From Amia ocellicauda (Eukaryota > Chordata > Actinopteri > Amiiformes > Amiidae), in contig NC_089867.1 of the NCBI RefSeq assembly GCF_036373705.1, positions 18,279,666 to 18,343,665 of the forward strand: a stretch of 64,000 nt of DNA, given 5' to 3'. This document shows, one piece after another, positions 44,340 to 64,000 of the stretch. The position numbers and the translations under genes are program-made. Every line of letters starts with the position of its first letter. Position 1 is the stretch's first letter. The notes under the pieces were generated by a model, which saw only the letters and a program-made list of their open reading frames with translations, did not search any database and was not told the DNA's origin.

Positions 44340-44500
44340 CGGTAAGCTACCAGCCACGGCGGAAGCCCCGCCCCGTCGTTCTGTTGCTGTGTGCTGCGCT
44401 CTAAAGGCCGCCTCTGATTGGCTCCCCCGCCCTGCCAGCGCTCAAGGTCCCAGACCCCGGTCACGTGATTCCAGATCCAAAATGGCCGCGTTGTTGTTTT
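44340..44500 (+). promoter_or_regulatory. ube4b: CpG-rich TATA-less promoter of ube4b
   Basis: GC- and CpG-rich in contrast to flanks. Contains an inverted CCAAT box (GATTGG, 44416-44421), a CACGTG E-box (44462-44467) and a YY1-like CAAAATGGCCGCG (44478-44490), a common pattern in housekeeping promoters. The coding start is about 270 bases downstream at 44761. The exact transcription start was not determined. Confidence 0.65.
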
Positions 44501-44760
44501 GATGAATAATACTTTGTGTTTGTTTCATTCTTCATAGAAATCGATCCGAAAGACATTTAAAGAACGAATAAAGAACAGACGAAAGGGAACAAGGAGAAAC
44601 GGCACACATTTGTTGTTTTTATATTAAAAATCCGTATTCATTTCAACACAAGCAAAGACGGTCATCTATTTCCAGTACGCCCGGTGTAAGACTATGCACT
44701 TTTGGTCCTTGTGAATTGGAAAAGAGGCAGAGAGTGACATTTAAAATTAAAAGAAAAGCG

Positions 44761-62990
<18,230 letters not shown>

Positions 62991-63052
62991 GTATTTCCAG
63001 CCTGTGTGAACAACATGAAGTAACCACATTTTAGATCATTAACTGGTTAAAA

Positions 63053-63088
<36 letters not shown>

Positions 63089-64000
63089 CCATAGTCTTAC
63101 CTATTTTTGTTTTGCTGTTTGTTTGTTTTTTGCTTGGTTTTCAATTGACAAACTAACAGCAGGGCTGGGTGTGCATTTGAAGTAGCAGAGTCACAGTAAG
63201 GCTTGAACTAACTCCACAAGCCATATGGACTTGTATGCTTATTCATACCTACCTTTTCAACACAGATATAAACCTGTTTGCTTGCTTGTGCTAAGAGCAG
63301 GTCCCTTTGTTTGTTTTTGTGTGGTTTCTGTAAAGATGATCGAAAATGCAGACCTAAATATTGCTCTTAGAACAGATATTGAGGCTACTGCTCTTGTCCT
63401 AATATTAAATAGAATGAGTGTCAGAGAACATTTAATTTTAATTTTACATGCTTCATAAAATGTTTGGCTTAGATTTCCACACTTGTAAATAGGAACCCTT
63501 TTCTTTATGACCTGCTCTAGGATAAGCAATTGAAATTCACCTTTGTCGGTTTACATGAAATAGTAATGAACAAATGACAGGCAGCATAGCAAGGTTAATA
63601 TGCTTAGTGATTAATTGCCTAATTACAATTATATATGCGAACAGAGCTTTGGCCTTACTGATTTTATTTATATATTTATGCGCGTGTTTGAAAATCATAT
63701 TCCCTTAATCAAGTGGAACAATGCACCGCGATTCCCAATGACGTTCTCAAGGAGGCATCGTCTGAATCCAATTAAAAAAATATTGCAGGAACTTTTTTTG
63801 TCTTTATCGAAGGGTTAATTTTGTATTCTGCATTCTCAAATGAGGCTTAATTAACTGCAGCAGTCATACAGCTGGGGAGATTTGTTACTGTGACTATATG
63901 GCTGATAAATAGACCACCTGCCATAAATCTCTGTAGACTTTCTCCAAATTTGATTTTGTGCGTCAGATTTAGAGCCGAAGACAACTTCATTATCTTCGTC
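62991..64000 (+). other. ube4b: ube4b intron 7, continuing past the window
   Basis: No further exon was recognised to the window end. (TA)n tract at 63056-63086. Confidence 0.7.

Overview
This is vertebrate nuclear DNA, most likely from a ray-finned fish. Genes are split by canonical GT-AG introns. Three gene families occur in the order NMNAT1, RBP7, UBE4B, all on the + strand, which is the order of the human 1p36.22 block. The repeats are typical of fish: an L2-type LINE with a (TAA)n tail, several Tc1 families, a hAT element, a DIRS-like retrotransposon and a Gmr1-like LTR element. Nothing prokaryotic was found.

Layout. Positions 1-1429 hold the 3' half of an intact-looking NMNAT1. After an L2 LINE fragment (4.7-5.7 kb) come two related copies of a unit made of [NMNAT1-like, RBP7-like, RBP7]. 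Unit 1 (about 5.9-16.2 kb) has a broken NMNAT1 copy, an intact RBP7-like gene (9863-11792) and a gutted RBP7 (13612-14620) with a complete DD36E Tc1 transposon just downstream. Between the units lie a 1.35-kb hAT element and two in-phase exons of an unrecognised gene. Unit 2 (about 22.0-42.2 kb) has a truncated NMNAT1 copy, an RBP7-like copy with a nonsense codon (34591-36352) and an intact RBP7 (38299-41844). One working copy of each RBP type is left, each in a different unit.

Unit 2 is stretched by a GC-rich mobile island (22.8-33.0 kb). Its first part is two halves of one decayed DIRS-like element facing each other as an imperfect palindrome with 1.1-kb inner arms, which also carries an internally deleted Tc1 element. 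Its second part is a degenerate Gmr1-like Ty3/gypsy element with a SCAN-like Gag and integrase placed before reverse transcriptase.

From 44.3 kb on is the promoter and first seven coding exons of ube4b, running off the right edge. They include a GC-AG intron and a 429-nt phase-neutral exon matching the alternative insert of the long mammalian isoform. A nearly complete DD34E Tc1 element sits in its intron 2.

Functionally the host genes are independent: nuclear NAD synthesis (NMNAT1), intracellular retinol carriage (RBP7 types) and an E3/E4 ubiquitin ligase (UBE4B). I saw no convincing novel multi-gene system. The most interesting things are the complementary decay of the duplicated units and the mobile-element architectures.
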